Notes: generated from the sequence alone by a model not told the origin. A stretch of DNA of 64,000 nt from Methylobacterium sp. J-090 (GCF_022829345.1 NZ_JAKSXV010000096.1:1-64000), one strand, 5' to 3'; shown: positions 9,864 to 19,583, numbered from the stretch's first letter. A program made the numbers and translations.

Positions 9864-10748
9864 TCAGTTGACCGGCGCGACAGGACCCTTGTCGGTGTAT
9901 TCCGGCGGCAGGCCGAGATAATCGGCCGCGATGCCATCGACACCCGGCGCGCGGCCGAAGGCCTCGCAATCGGGGTCGAGGGGCGCCTCGCCGAGGGTGG
10001 TGATCCGGATGCGGTCGTAGCTCGGAATCGCGAGGGGGGCCTTGAACGGATCGACGCCTGTGGCGAGGTAGCCGCCCCAATCCTGGCCGAACTCACCGGC
10101 GAGGTCGTAGGCGTCGCTGATGGGCGAGAACCGAGGCTGGCTCGTGAACGAGTTGGCTGCCCCACCCCACACCATGGCGGCGCGCTGTTCGTGGCGCCCG
10201 TCGAGGGCCTCCGCTTCGATGGTGATGCTGCCCAGACCGATGGGGATGCGTGGGATCGGCACCCGGCCGACGGAGGCGGCGAATCCGACGCCGACCTGGG
10301 AGGCGATGCTGACGCCCGCCGAGGTCGCGATGGTGGCTCCCGCCGCCGGCAGGCCGGTGAGCTCGACGCGGGTCACGGCGGCGCGCACGGTCAGGTCCGC
10401 CTTGCGGCCCGACACGACGTCGTAGCGTAGGGACAGTTCGTAGCAGAGCGCCCGGTCGGCGGCATTGGCGACGAGGCGACGCTCGACGGGCGTCAGGCCC
10501 GGCCCGGAGACGGCCTCGGAGAAGGTCGTCGGGATGATCCGCACCGTGCGGGCGCCGGCGGTGGCCGCGCGGTCGATGTAGAGCTTGGCCCGGGTGGCGA
10601 CCTCGTCGCTGCTCACGAGACGGTCGTAGCGGGTGAGGGAGCCTGAATCGTTGAGAAGGACCGTGCCGCAGCCGGCCATGGCGAGCATGAGGGCCAGACC
10701 GGCGGTCATGCCCGGCAGCCTGAGACGACGTTCGAAGCGCGGGGGCAT
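9864..10748 (-). CDS. DUF3313-type lipoprotein
   Basis: The 294-residue protein has a signal sequence with lipobox LAMAGC (Cys at about residue 27) and then TVLLNDSGSLTRYDRL, the start of the DUF3313 domain, running to about residue 215. The last 70 residues (PRFSPISDAYDLAGEFGQDW onward) are less conserved. It is probably anchored in the outer membrane, facing the periplasm. Function is unknown. An ATG at 10709 is an alternative start that would still keep a signal peptide. Confidence 0.78.
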   Translation of the reverse strand: MPPRFERRLRLPGMTAGLALMLAMAGCGTVLLNDSGSLTRYDRLVSSDEVATRAKLYIDRAATAGARTVRIIPTTFSEAVSGPGLTPVERRLVANAADRALCYELSLRYDVVSGRKADLTVRAAVTRVELTGLPAAGATIATSAGVSIASQVGVGFAASVGRVPIPRIPIGLGSITIEAEALDGRHEQRAAMVWGGAANSFTSQPRFSPISDAYDLAGEFGQDWGGYLATGVDPFKAPLAIPSYDRIRITTLGEAPLDPDCEAFGRAPGVDGIAADYLGLPPEYTDKGPVAPVN

Positions 10749-11058
10749 CCGGTAACCTTGAAGAACGGGAACGACAGGCTCGGCGCGCGTTCGGGGCAGG
10801 CATGCCCACGAGCGGCGTCAGCCGGTCCGTGTTGGGCCATAGCTTAGCGGGGGTGGCGACCCTGTGGAAAGGCGCTCGGGCCGGTGCCGCCCGCTGTAAC
10901 GTCAGCCTGTGGCGCAAGCGCCACGCCACCATGGGCACGGCTACGGCGGCTCGTTTCATCCATCACATCGTAAGAAAAACGCCCGGCGCCCATCCGAGGA
11001 CGGATTTCTCTCGACCCGGACGCAACCCGATCGCATTCATGGGACTTGTTGCCCACCA
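10749..11058. other. Intergenic region between divergent lipoprotein and MFS genes
   Basis: This 310-bp stretch should hold promoters for both flanking genes. The only clear structure is the palindrome GTGGCGCAAGCGCCAC at 10909-10924. No convincing -35/-10 pair or small gene was seen. Confidence 0.5.
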
Positions 11059-12459
11059 ATGCGCCCGTCCCAGATCGTCCCCCTCGTCGTCGCCACCGCA
11101 CTGTTCATGGAGAACACCGACGCGACGGTGATCGCCACGGCCCTGCCGGCCATCGCCCGCAGCCTCGGCGAGGACCCCATCGCCCTGAAACTCGCGCTCA
11201 CGGCCTATCTGGTGAGCCTCGCGATCTTCATTCCCATCAGCGGCTGGATGGCCGACCGCTACGGCGCCCGCACGGTGTTCCGGGCGGCGCTCGGCGTGTT
11301 CATGGCCGGATCGCTCGCGTGCGCGGCCTCCGATTCGCTCATGGGCTTCGTCGCCGCGCGGTTCTTCCAGGGGCTCGGCGGCGCGATGATGGTGCCGGTG
11401 GGGCGCCTCGTCATCCTGCGCAGCGTGCCGAAGAACGAACTCGTGAGCGCGCTCGCCTACCTCACCATCCCGGCCCTCATCGGCCCGATCATGGGACCGC
11501 CGCTCGGCGGGCTGATCACGACCTACCTCGACTGGCGCTGGATCTTCTTCATCAACATCCCCATCGGGCTCGCCGGCATCGTGCTTGCGAGCGTCTATTT
11601 CGAGAACGTGCGCGAGGCCGAACGGCCGCCCCTCGATGTCGTCGGTTTTCTCCTCTCGGGCCTGGGACTCGCGACGCTGATGCTCGGGCTCGCCTCGACG
11701 GGTCGTCACCTCCTGCCCGAGGGCGTCTCGTGGGGCTGCCTCGCCGCCGGGATCGTCCTGCTGGTCCTCTATCTCCGGCATTCGCGCCGGGTGGCCCATC
11801 CGGTGATCCGCCTCGATCTCCTGCGCTATCCGACATTCCGTGCCGCGGTGACCGGGGGGAGCTTGTTTCGTATCGGCACGGGGGCGATCCCGTTCCTGCT
11901 GCCGCTGATGCTGCAGATCGGATTCGGCCTCGATCCGCTGCAATCGGGCCTGCTCACCTTCGCCGCCGCTGCCGGTGCGCTCCTCATCAAGCTCATCGGA
12001 CCACGCATCCTGCGCGCCTACGGCTTTCGCCGGGTGATGCTCGTCAACGCGGTGGTGGCCTCGGGCTTCCTCGCGGTGAACGGCCTGTTCACGGCGCAGA
12101 CGCCGCATGCGATCATCGTCTGCACCCTGCTGCTCGGGGGCTGCGTGCGCTCGCTCCAGTTCACCTGCGTCAACGCCATCGCGTATGCCGACCTCGAGCC
12201 GCGCGACATGAGCGCCGGCACGAGTCTGGCGAGCGTCGCCCAGCAACTGTCCCTCAGTCTCGGCGTCTCCTTCGGGGCCCTCGCCCTCGAAGCGGCCGCG
12301 GGCTGGCACGGGCGCACGGCGATCCGGGCGGACGATTTCGGCCCGGCCTTCTTCGCGGTGGCGGCGATCTCGGCCCTGTCGGTCTTCGCCTTCCGGCGCC
12401 TTGCGCCCGATGCCGGAGCGGAGGTGTCGGGTCAGCGCCGGGTTGCGCCGACGCCCTGA
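11059..12459 (+). CDS. MFS drug exporter, DHA2 (EmrB/QacA-like) family
   Basis: The 466-residue inner-membrane protein is a predicted proton-driven multidrug exporter. It starts SQIVPLVVATALFMENTDAT (TM1 with the D of motif D1) and has motif A GWMADRYGARTVFRAA and motif C-like sequence IGPIMGPPLGGLI. Thirteen to fourteen hydrophobic segments are expected. The ATG at 11059 was chosen because longer in-frame starts add 50 polar residues. Its stop is one base from the end of the convergent DoxX gene. The substrate cannot be predicted. Confidence 0.9.
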   Translation: MRPSQIVPLVVATALFMENTDATVIATALPAIARSLGEDPIALKLALTAYLVSLAIFIPISGWMADRYGARTVFRAALGVFMAGSLACAASDSLMGFVAARFFQGLGGAMMVPVGRLVILRSVPKNELVSALAYLTIPALIGPIMGPPLGGLITTYLDWRWIFFINIPIGLAGIVLASVYFENVREAERPPLDVVGFLLSGLGLATLMLGLASTGRHLLPEGVSWGCLAAGIVLLVLYLRHSRRVAHPVIRLDLLRYPTFRAAVTGGSLFRIGTGAIPFLLPLMLQIGFGLDPLQSGLLTFAAAAGALLIKLIGPRILRAYGFRRVMLVNAVVASGFLAVNGLFTAQTPHAIIVCTLLLGGCVRSLQFTCVNAIAYADLEPRDMSAGTSLASVAQQLSLSLGVSFGALALEAAAGWHGRTAIRADDFGPAFFAVAAISALSVFAFRRLAPDAGAEVSGQRRVAPTP

Positions 12460-12460
12460 T

Positions 12461-12973
12461 CTAGGCGGCCGCGCGGGTGGGAGCACGCCCGGCCGGGCGC
12501 TTCGGCCGGGCGGCCGATTTCGGAGGGTTTGTCCTGGCGGAGGCCGGCTTCGCCTGGGCGCGGACACCGTGGCGCCAGCCCTGCCAGGACCAGGCGCCGG
12601 GGCCCGTCATCGCGACCATCAGAAAGCCCCCGGCGAGGCCGAGATCGGCGAGCAACAGGGTGCGTTCGGCCACCGCCGTCGGACCGGAGAACTGCCAGAA
12701 CGGGTGCAGCAGCACTGCCATGGCCACGGCGAACACCGCGAGCGCGAACCCGGTCACCCGTGGCAGCACCCCGAGGATGAGGGCGAGTGGCCCGAACACC
12801 TGCACCACGACGGCGGCCGTCGCCACGAGGTTCGGCGAGGGCAGGCCGGTTCCGGCGAGGGTCAGGGCAAAGCCCGAGACGTTCAGCGCCCGGGCGATGC
12901 CCGTCGGCAGCAGGGCGGCGGCGAGGAGGAGGCGCGCGAGGAGAAGCGCTCCGTCATGGGTACGGCCGGTCAC
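12461..12973 (-). CDS. DoxX-family membrane protein with basic tail
   Basis: The 170-residue protein has four hydrophobic segments (LLLARLLLAAALLPTGIARA onward) and the DoxX signature LHPFWQFSGPTAVAERTLLL. DoxX proteins are small inner-membrane proteins of uncertain redox-related role. A Lys/Arg/Pro/Ala-rich tail of about 35 residues follows the last membrane segment. The start is taken as GTG at 12971-12973 with GGAG upstream; ATG codons farther up would add unrelated sequence. Confidence 0.82.
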   Translation of the reverse strand: MTGRTHDGALLLARLLLAAALLPTGIARALNVSGFALTLAGTGLPSPNLVATAAVVVQVFGPLALILGVLPRVTGFALAVFAVAMAVLLHPFWQFSGPTAVAERTLLLADLGLAGGFLMVAMTGPGAWSWQGWRHGVRAQAKPASARTNPPKSAARPKRPAGRAPTRAAA

Positions 12974-13043
12974 GTCGGATGCTCCGTCTGATCTTCGAGA
13001 GAACAAAGCATGTCCCGAGGGCCTGAAGACCGGGTTAAGCCCG

Positions 13044-14315
13044 TCAGCCCGACACGCCGCCGCGAAACAGGCGCCCGTGCTCCGTCCAGGCGACGACGAG
13101 GAGGGCGAGGCCTCCGAGCCCGGCATAGCCGAGGCCGATGGGCAGCACCGTACCGTCGAAGGCCTGTCCGATGACGAAGCCGCACAGGGCGCCCAGGATC
13201 GTCGTGTAGAAGCCGAGGAAGGACGAGGCGGTCCCGGCGATCTCGCCGAGCGGCTGCAGCGCGAGGGCGTTGAAGTTCGGCATGGCGAAGCTGAGGAGGA
13301 ACTGGTTGGCGGCAAGAATCCCGAGGAACAGCCCGAGGGGCGGGCGCCCGCCATAGGCGAGCGCCACCATGACTTGGACGACCGCGACGACGACGAAGGC
13401 GGTCAGCCCGGCATGCGAGAGCGGCCGCATGCCAAGGCGGCGCACGAGGCGTGCGTTGACCAGGGTTGCCGCTCCCATGGCCCCGGCCACGAGTCCGAAG
13501 GCGAGGGGGAAAAGACCCCCGAGGTGGTAGAGTCCCGTATCGAACACCTGCTGGGCCGACCCGACATAGCCCATGATGCAGCCCGTCAGCAGACCGAGCG
13601 CCGTGGCGTAGCCGACCGCCACACGGTTGCGGAAGGTCAAGGACACCGCCTGCCCCACGGCCGCGAGGGAGAACGGGCGCCGGTCCTGCGGATGCAGGGT
13701 CTCGGGCATCCGGGTGGAGAACCACGTCACGAGGAGGCCGGCGAGCACCAGCATCGATACGAAGACATAGTGCCACGAGCCGAGCAGCAGCATCGCCCCG
13801 CCAATGGCCGGCGCGATCATCGGCACGATGAGGAACACCATCATCACAAGCGACATCACGCTCGCCATTTCCCGCCCGGCGAAGCGGTCGCGCACGATGG
13901 CCGTGGACAGGACCCGTCCGCCGGCCGCGCCGATGCCCTGGATGATCCGGGCGGCGAGGAGCCAGCCGAAGGAGGGCGCCACCATGGCGAGCACGGTACC
14001 GGCGACGTAGATGGCGAGGCTCGCGAGCAGCACCGGACGCCGTCCGTAGCTGTCCGACAGCGGACCATAGACGATCTGCGCCGCGCCGAAGCCCAGCATG
14101 TAGACGTAGATCAACCATTGCAGCCTGTTGGGATCGGCCACCCCGAATCGGGCCTGGATCTCGGGAAAGGCCGGCAGCAGGTTGTCGATGGAGATGGCGG
14201 TCACCGCCATCATCAGGGCGACGATGCCGACGAACTCACCGAAGCGCGGACCGCTCCAGGCGGGTGTGTCCGGGCGCGACGAAGGGGCCGGAGCGGGCGG
14301 AGGCGTCACCGACAA
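13044..14315 (-). CDS. MFS multidrug exporter, Bcr/CflA (DHA1) family
   Basis: A 12-TM exporter of the Bcr/CflA type. TM1 is VGIVALMMAVTAISIDNLLP, and motif A reads YGPLSDSYGRRPVLLASLAI. The substrate might be a drug or small metabolite. The start is uncertain: TTG at 14313-14315 has AAGGA five bases upstream, GTG at 14307-14309 is also possible, and an upstream frame extends to 14516 with low-complexity sequence only. It lies just upstream of doxX on the same strand with a 70-bp gap. Confidence 0.88.
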   Translation of the reverse strand: MSVTPPPAPAPSSRPDTPAWSGPRFGEFVGIVALMMAVTAISIDNLLPAFPEIQARFGVADPNRLQWLIYVYMLGFGAAQIVYGPLSDSYGRRPVLLASLAIYVAGTVLAMVAPSFGWLLAARIIQGIGAAGGRVLSTAIVRDRFAGREMASVMSLVMMVFLIVPMIAPAIGGAMLLLGSWHYVFVSMLVLAGLLVTWFSTRMPETLHPQDRRPFSLAAVGQAVSLTFRNRVAVGYATALGLLTGCIMGYVGSAQQVFDTGLYHLGGLFPLAFGLVAGAMGAATLVNARLVRRLGMRPLSHAGLTAFVVVAVVQVMVALAYGGRPPLGLFLGILAANQFLLSFAMPNFNALALQPLGEIAGTASSFLGFYTTILGALCGFVIGQAFDGTVLPIGLGYAGLGGLALLVVAWTEHGRLFRGGVSG

Positions 14316-14757
14316 AGCGATCCTTGGGCGATTGGCTGGGGCCCTGGCTGATGCGTGGGCGGGGTACGGCCGAGCTACCAGCGGAACACATGTCCGACGA
14401 GCGGGCAGTGAGGACGTGTTGCGAAGGGGAGGCCGGTCGCATGGTTTCACCCCGGGTGTCTGTGCGAAAACACGCGCGATGTCCCTGAGGCTTGCGCGCC
14501 GCTTGCGGGGCCGCAACCGTGCAGCCCTGGCCTCGTATCGAGCCCGAGGAGACCCGGCGGATCACCGGCTGCACCCCGCTCGCAACCGGGTCGCCACGCA
14601 CTCCGATCGGGGCTAACATGCTCGTGCCGCCCGGACGCCATCCGGCGCGCGGACGGATCGGTCTCACAGGACCGCATTGGCCAAAGGTCCACCTTGCCTT
14701 GGCGTCCCGTCTGGCCTTGTCTGCCGCACGCACAAAAACAAAATCGGAGGATTCGCC
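14316..14757. other. Intergenic region upstream of aldehyde dehydrogenase
   Basis: These 442 bp lie between divergent genes and should carry the dehydrogenase promoter. GTGCAGCC at 14519-14526 and GGCTGCAC at 14567-14574 form an 8-bp inverted repeat, and CGCAACCG recurs at 14512-14519 and 14581-14588; these may be regulator sites. No good sigma-54 -24/-12 spacing was found. No gene is supported. Confidence 0.45.
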
Positions 14758-16278
14758 ATGAACAAGCCAGAGTTCCTGAACGCCGGCACCAAGTCCCCGT
14801 TTTCGGCCCGGTACGACAATTTCATCGGTGGCCAATGGGTTGCCCCGAGCGCCGGCCGCTACTTCGAGAACACCTCGCCGATCACCGGCCGGGTGATCTG
14901 TGAGGTCGCCCGCTCCGACGCGGCCGATGTCGACAAGGCGCTCGATGCCGCCCACGCCGCGAAGGACGCCTGGGGCCGGACCGCGCCGGGTGAGCGCGCT
15001 CGGATCCTGAACAAGATCGCCGACCGGATGGAGGACAACCTCGATCTCATCGCGCTCGCCGAGACCTGGGATAACGGCAAGCCGATCCGCGAGACGACGC
15101 ACGCCGACATCCCGCTGGCCATCGACCATTTCCGCTACTTCGCCGGCTGCGTCCGCGCGCAGGAAGGCTCGATCTCCGAGATCGACCACGACACGGTCGC
15201 CTATCACTTCCACGAGCCGCTGGGCGTGGTCGGCCAGATCATCCCGTGGAACTTCCCCATCCTGATGGCGGTGTGGAAGCTCGCCCCGGCGCTCGCGGCC
15301 GGCAACTGCGTCGTGCTGAAGCCCGCCGAGCAAACCCCCGCCTCGATCCTCGTGGTGGCCGAACTCATCGCCGACCTGCTGCCCCCGGGCGTGCTCAACA
15401 TCGTCAACGGCTTCGGCCTCGAATGCGGCAAGCCGCTGGCCTCGTCGCCCCGCATCGCCAAGATCGCCTTCACGGGCGAGACGACGACGGGCCGGCTCAT
15501 CATGCAATACGCCTCGCAGAACCTGATCCCGGTGACGCTGGAACTCGGCGGCAAGTCGCCGAACATCTTCTTTGCCGATGTCGCCAACGAGGATGACGAC
15601 TTCTTCGACAAGGCGCTCGAGGGCTTCACCATGTTCGCCCTGAACCAGGGCGAAGTCTGCACCTGCCCGAGCCGGGCGCTTGTGCACGAGTCGATCTACG
15701 ACCGCTTCATGGAGCGGGCGATCAAGCGCGTCGAGGCGATCACGCAAGGGTCCCCCCTCGATCCCGCCACGATGATCGGCGCGCAGGCCTCCTCCGAGCA
15801 GCTCGAGAAGATCCTGAGCTACGTCGACATCGGCAAGCAGGAGGGCGCCGAGTGCCTGACGGGCGGCGAGCGCAACGTGAAGGACGGCGAGTTCGCGGAC
15901 GGCTTCTACATGAAGCCGACCGTGTTCAAGGGCCACAACAAGATGCGCATCTTCCAGGAGGAAATCTTCGGGCCGGTGCTCTCGGTGACGACCTTCAAGG
16001 ACGACGCCGATGCGCTCAGCATCGCCAACGACACCCTCTACGGCCTCGGCGCCGGCGTCTGGACCCGTGACGGCACCCGCGCCTACCGCTTCGGCCGCGC
16101 CATCCAGGCCGGCCGCGTCTGGACCAATTGCTACCACGCCTACCCGGCCCACGCGGCCTTCGGCGGCTACAAGCAGTCAGGCATCGGCCGTGAGAACCAC
16201 AAGATGATGCTCGACCACTATCAGCAGACCAAGAACATGCTGGTCAGCTACTCCGCCAAGAAGCTTGGCTTCTTCTAA
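14758..16278 (+). CDS. NAD-dependent aldehyde dehydrogenase, ExaC/AldB type
   Basis: It is predicted to oxidise acetaldehyde or similar short aldehydes to acids in the cytoplasm, likely following alcohol oxidation. The 506-residue protein has the NAD-binding motif [20 protein letters not shown], the general base Glu262 in [10 protein letters not shown] and the nucleophile Cys301 in [12 protein letters not shown]. The adjacent second Cys (CTC) is characteristic of this subgroup. A GGAGG Shine-Dalgarno precedes the ATG. A DUF779 gene follows, an association often seen with this subfamily. A strong terminator follows directly. Confidence 0.93.
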   Translation: MNKPEFLNAGTKSPFSARYDNFIGGQWVAPSAGRYFENTSPITGRVICEVARSDAADVDKALDAAHAAKDAWGRTAPGERARILNKIADRMEDNLDLIALAETWDNGKPIRETTHADIPLAIDHFRYFAGCVRAQEGSISEIDHDTVAYHFHEPLGVVGQIIPWNFPILMAVWKLAPALAAGNCVVLKPAEQTPASILVVAELIADLLPPGVLNIVNGFGLECGKPLASSPRIAKIAFTGETTTGRLIMQYASQNLIPVTLELGGKSPNIFFADVANEDDDFFDKALEGFTMFALNQGEVCTCPSRALVHESIYDRFMERAIKRVEAITQGSPLDPATMIGAQASSEQLEKILSYVDIGKQEGAECLTGGERNVKDGEFADGFYMKPTVFKGHNKMRIFQEEIFGPVLSVTTFKDDADALSIANDTLYGLGAGVWTRDGTRAYRFGRAIQAGRVWTNCYHAYPAHAAFGGYKQSGIGRENHKMMLDHYQQTKNMLVSYSAKKLGFF

Positions 16279-16299
16279 AGATCCACCCGAGACCACCTT

Positions 16300-16330
16300 G
16301 CCCCGGCTGAAAGGCCGGGGCTTTTTCTTT
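16300..16330 (+). terminator. Rho-independent terminator after aldehyde dehydrogenase
   Basis: GCCCCGGC at 16300-16307 pairs with GCCGGGGC at 16314-16321 around a short loop, followed by CTTTTTCTTTT-like T-rich sequence. It is the clearest intrinsic terminator in the window and partly insulates the DUF779 gene. Confidence 0.9.
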
Positions 16331-16376
16331 TCTCGCCCTATGTCTTCGGCAAGATCGCCCCAGTGAGGATCAACCG

Positions 16377-16802
16377 ATGAACGACGTTGCCACGCCCGAC
16401 CAGACCACCGCAGACTTGGCCGGCGTCGACGGCACGCCCCTGCGTGTCACCGCGACCCCGGCGGCCCTCGCCCTCATCGACGAACTGCGCGCCGACCACG
16501 GCCCGGTGATGTTCCACCAGTCGGGCGGCTGCTGCGATGGCTCCTCGCCCATGTGCTACCCGGTTGGCGAGTTCCTCACCGGCGACAGCGACGTGCGTCT
16601 CGGGACCGTGGCGGGCGCCGATTTCTGGATCAGCCGGCCGCAATTCGAGGTCTGGAAACACACCCACCTCATCCTCGACGTGGTCCCGGGGCGCGGCGGC
16701 ATGTTCTCCCTCGAGAACGGGCGCGACAGGCGCTTCCTCATCCGCTCGCGGCTGTTCACGCAGGCTGAGAACACGGCGCTGTCCGGCGCCTGCAAGCTCT
16801 GA
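16377..16802 (+). CDS. DUF779 protein
   Basis: The 141-residue protein carries the DUF779 hallmark HQSGGCCDGSSPMCY, a Cys-rich motif that could bind metal, and IILDVV-type beta strands around VWKHTHLILDVVPGRGG. It has no signal peptide. Genes of this family commonly follow acetaldehyde or aldehyde dehydrogenases, as here, which suggests an accessory role, for example in enzyme maturation or repair. That role is inference. Confidence 0.88.
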   Translation: MNDVATPDQTTADLAGVDGTPLRVTATPAALALIDELRADHGPVMFHQSGGCCDGSSPMCYPVGEFLTGDSDVRLGTVAGADFWISRPQFEVWKHTHLILDVVPGRGGMFSLENGRDRRFLIRSRLFTQAENTALSGACKL

Positions 16803-16811
16803 TCGTAAGCC

Positions 16812-17987
16812 TCAGGGCCAGACCTTGATGGCGAGGGGCCGGCGGACGAGGTCGCGGTCCGAGGTGATGGCGCAGCCCTCCGTGCGCAGGGTGACGTAGG
16901 TGAGGAACGCCGTGTCGCCGGTGTCGTCGAAATTGCGGCCGGTGGCGGCGGGATCGAGGAGCGACGGGTAGGCGATGAGGCCGTCCGGTGCCCCGCACGG
17001 ATCGTCGTACAGGGTCGCGCCGGCGAGGAGCAGGCGCGGTCGATCCCAGGTCAGCAAGTCGCGCGAGCTCGTCCAATAGAATCCGGACTCGGGAAAATCG
17101 TCGGCCTTCGCCGCCATGAACACCGCGATCCAGGCTCCGCTGCCGCGATGGCGCACTACGGCTCCGACGGGGGTGGGGAAGGGCGACACGGGCTTGCAGG
17201 TCGCCGGATGCGCCATTGGTTTGGCGTAAGGATCGGGAAACGCGGCGGTGAAGCCGCTGCCGGTCCAGGCGCGCCAGCGCGTCGGATCGGTCGGATCATC
17301 GGTGCGGAACAGGCACACGCCCGCCGCCTGATCGCTGCCCTTGAGATCCCACCCCGTGGTCGAGGCGAACATGTAGCGCCAGCGGCCGTCGCCGAAAACG
17401 TTCGACGGGTTGAAGAACCCGCGATGGCGGCCCTGGCCGACCTCCTGCCGGAACGGCACCCCGGCCACCACCACGGGCGGCGTCGACCGCGAGAAGAGAC
17501 GCCCCCCATTCGTCGAGGCGGCGGCCACCACCGCGTTGTACCAGCACTCCATGTAGACCTTGGAGCGGCAGCGTCCGGGATGCTCGTTGGCCTGATACTC
17601 GTGGTGGAGGAGGGCGGAGACCGCCTTGCCGTCCTCCGTCCAGGTGGCGGCGATCCACGAGCGGTCGTCGTAGAGGGCAGGATCGGCTTTCTCGCCTGAA
17701 TCGAGCACCACGGCGCAGTCGAGGGTCAGCTTGTCGAGCGACGGACCCCGCAGGGCGCGATTGCGATAATGCATCCCGAACAGCGCCACGGCGCCTGAGG
17801 CGTCGCGAAACGCCCGCGCCGACGCATCCGGTACGTCGGCCCCATCGCAGGCGTCGCGACCGGCCTTGAAGACGACGGTCGGCGGTCCGACCAGGGTCAA
17901 GGCCGAGAGCGGTGGTTCGGACGCTGCGTTGGCGGCGCCCGTGAGGCCTGCGAGCGCAAGAAGAATGCGGAGGAAGGGGCGCGTCAT
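16812..17987 (-). CDS. Secreted protein of unknown function, possible beta-propeller
   Basis: The 391-residue protein has a clear signal peptide (RPFLRILLALAGLTGAANA, cleavage near residue 21). The mature part contains repeated short blocks typical of beta-propeller glycosidase-like or sialidase-like folds: IAATWTEDGKAVSALLHHEY, FNPSNVFGDGRWRYMFAST, WIAVFMAAKADDFPESGFYW and LIAYPSLLDPAATGRNFDDT. At least eight Cys residues suggest disulphides and a periplasmic or extracellular location. No catalytic residues can be assigned. Alternatives are a GH43-like hydrolase or a binding protein. Confidence 0.7.
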   Translation of the reverse strand: MTRPFLRILLALAGLTGAANAASEPPLSALTLVGPPTVVFKAGRDACDGADVPDASARAFRDASGAVALFGMHYRNRALRGPSLDKLTLDCAVVLDSGEKADPALYDDRSWIAATWTEDGKAVSALLHHEYQANEHPGRCRSKVYMECWYNAVVAAASTNGGRLFSRSTPPVVVAGVPFRQEVGQGRHRGFFNPSNVFGDGRWRYMFASTTGWDLKGSDQAAGVCLFRTDDPTDPTRWRAWTGSGFTAAFPDPYAKPMAHPATCKPVSPFPTPVGAVVRHRGSGAWIAVFMAAKADDFPESGFYWTSSRDLLTWDRPRLLLAGATLYDDPCGAPDGLIAYPSLLDPAATGRNFDDTGDTAFLTYVTLRTEGCAITSDRDLVRRPLAIKVWP

Positions 17988-18095
17988 CGCGTATGCCTGG
18001 ACATCACTGCGAGTTTGGGTTTTGAACCGTTACAGACTGATTGCCAAGGCGCCGCCTCCGGCGGCCGCCCACATCCCGACCCGCGAAAGCCCACC

Positions 18096-18701
18096 ATGCT
18101 GATCCTGATCCTTGGCCTCGTGCTGTTCCTCGGCATGCACGCCTTCTCCATGGCGCGGGCCAAGCGCGCCAGCGTCATCGGTAATGTCGGTGAGAGCCGG
18201 TACAAGCTTATCTACACTGGCGTCTCGTTGCTCGGCCTCGTGCTCATCGCCTACGGTTTCCACCTCTACCGCCAGTCGGGCTACATCGAAGTCTGGAACC
18301 CGCCGGTCTGGACTCGCCACCTCTCCCTCGTCCTGACCCTGTTGGCCTTCATCGTCCTCGCCTCGGCTTATCTGCCGGGCCATATCCGCGCCAAGGCCAA
18401 GCACCCGATGCTGCTGGCCGTGAAGATCTGGGCGACGGCCCACCTGCTCGCCAACGGCGATCTCGGCTCGATCCTGCTGTTCGGCGGGTTCCTCGCCTGG
18501 GCCGTCGTCGCCCGCATCAGCGCCAAGCGCCGGGCCCTGAGCCCCACCGCCGTGGCCGCCCAGCACGGCGTCGTCGCGGCCCCGGCCGGCTGGCGCAACG
18601 ATGCCATCGCGGTGGTGGTCGGCCTCGCCGCGTGGTTCGTGTTCGGCAAGTACCTCCATCCGATCCTCATCGGTGTCGCCGCCTGGCCGGGTCAGGCCTG
18701 A
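18096..18701 (+). CDS. NnrU-family membrane protein
   Basis: The 201-residue protein has five or six hydrophobic segments, beginning MLILILGLVLFLGMHAFSMA, with the NnrU-type motifs GMHAF and HPMLLAVKIWATAHLLANGD. Conserved His residues in the membrane suggest heme or quinone contact. Related eukaryotic and bacterial proteins act in carotenoid isomerisation (Z-ISO) or nitrite/NO metabolism, but no such genes are nearby. The ATG at 18096 was chosen because the segment upstream is hydrophilic and not conserved. Confidence 0.85.
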   Translation: MLILILGLVLFLGMHAFSMARAKRASVIGNVGESRYKLIYTGVSLLGLVLIAYGFHLYRQSGYIEVWNPPVWTRHLSLVLTLLAFIVLASAYLPGHIRAKAKHPMLLAVKIWATAHLLANGDLGSILLFGGFLAWAVVARISAKRRALSPTAVAAQHGVVAAPAGWRNDAIAVVVGLAAWFVFGKYLHPILIGVAAWPGQA

Positions 18702-18830
18702 GGGAGCCCGAACGCGGGCAGGACGGCCCTGCGGCGAAGACCGGTCGCCAACGGCCCGGGCCTGTGCTAGGCGCAAGTCTCAATTCTCCCTAGACGTGGC
18801 CGGGCGGGCTTTCGGCCGGCGTGAGACAGC

Positions 18831-19541
18831 ATGGCCGAGAACAACGAGTTCATCCGCGAGGTCAACGAGGACTATCGCCGGGATCAGGTCGCCGAGATCT
18901 GGCGCCGCTACAGCGGCGCGATCATCGCCGTGGCGATCCTCGTGGTGGCCGCCGTCGGCGGCTGGCGCTACTGGCAGCACGACCAGCGCGTGCGCGCCGA
19001 TGCGGCTTCCGAGCAGTTCGACACGGCGAGCCGCCTCGCCCGCGACGGCAAGACCGCCGAGGCCGACAAGGCGTTCGCGGCGATCCGCACCGAGGCGCCG
19101 GGCGGCTATCGCCTCCTCGCGCGCTTCCGCTCGGCCGCCGAGACCTCGAAGCGCGACGGGGCCGCCGGTGCCGCCGAGTACGACGGCCTCGCGGCCGATA
19201 CCGGCGTGAGCGACGCCCTGCGCGACCTCGCTCGCCTGCGCGCCGCCCTCCTGCGCCTCGACGGGCCGCAGCCCGACGCGGCGCTCGCCAGCCTCCAGGG
19301 CCTCGCCGCGCCGACCGGCGCGTTCCGCCACACCGCCCGTGAGATGCTCGGCCTCGTCGCCCTCAAGCGCGGCGAGTACGAGGCCGCGGGGCGCTGGTTC
19401 GACCAGATCAACGCCGACCCACAGGCGCCGCAGAACCTGCGCCAGCGCATCGAGGTCTACGCCGCCCTCGTGGCCGGTGGCCCCGTGACGGTGACGGCCG
19501 CTGTCCCCGAGCCGGCCGCGCCGCCGCCCGTGACGCGCTGA
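18831..19541 (+). CDS. YfgM-like TPR-repeat membrane protein
   Basis: The 236-residue protein has a cytoplasmic N-terminus (NNEFIREVNEDYRRDQVAEI), one membrane segment at about residues 28-46 (AIIAVAILVVAAVGGWRYW) and a periplasmic tetratricopeptide-like region. A Pro/Ala-rich tail ends the protein. YfgM-type proteins accompany the SecYEG translocon and periplasmic chaperones. It lies directly upstream of der with a 42-bp gap, the same neighbourhood as yfgM-bamB-der in other proteobacteria, though bamB is absent here. Confidence 0.85.
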   Translation: MAENNEFIREVNEDYRRDQVAEIWRRYSGAIIAVAILVVAAVGGWRYWQHDQRVRADAASEQFDTASRLARDGKTAEADKAFAAIRTEAPGGYRLLARFRSAAETSKRDGAAGAAEYDGLAADTGVSDALRDLARLRAALLRLDGPQPDAALASLQGLAAPTGAFRHTAREMLGLVALKRGEYEAAGRWFDQINADPQAPQNLRQRIEVYAALVAGGPVTVTAAVPEPAAPPPVTR

Positions 19542-19583
19542 CACCCGTTTTCCCCCATCCTGTACGACTGAATCGAGCACACC

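Noticed and set aside
12477..14351. 624-codon plus-strand frame over DoxX and the Bcr-type exporter
   Set aside because: It is a shadow of two membrane-protein genes and consists of low-complexity Arg, His and Glu-rich sequence.
14690..14750. Sigma-54 promoter before the aldehyde dehydrogenase
   Set aside because: TGGC and GC elements near 14711 are spaced two bases too close for a -24/-12 promoter.
14236..16152. 638-codon minus-strand frame across the aldehyde dehydrogenase
   Set aside because: It is antisense to a gene with clear catalytic motifs and has no recognisable domain.
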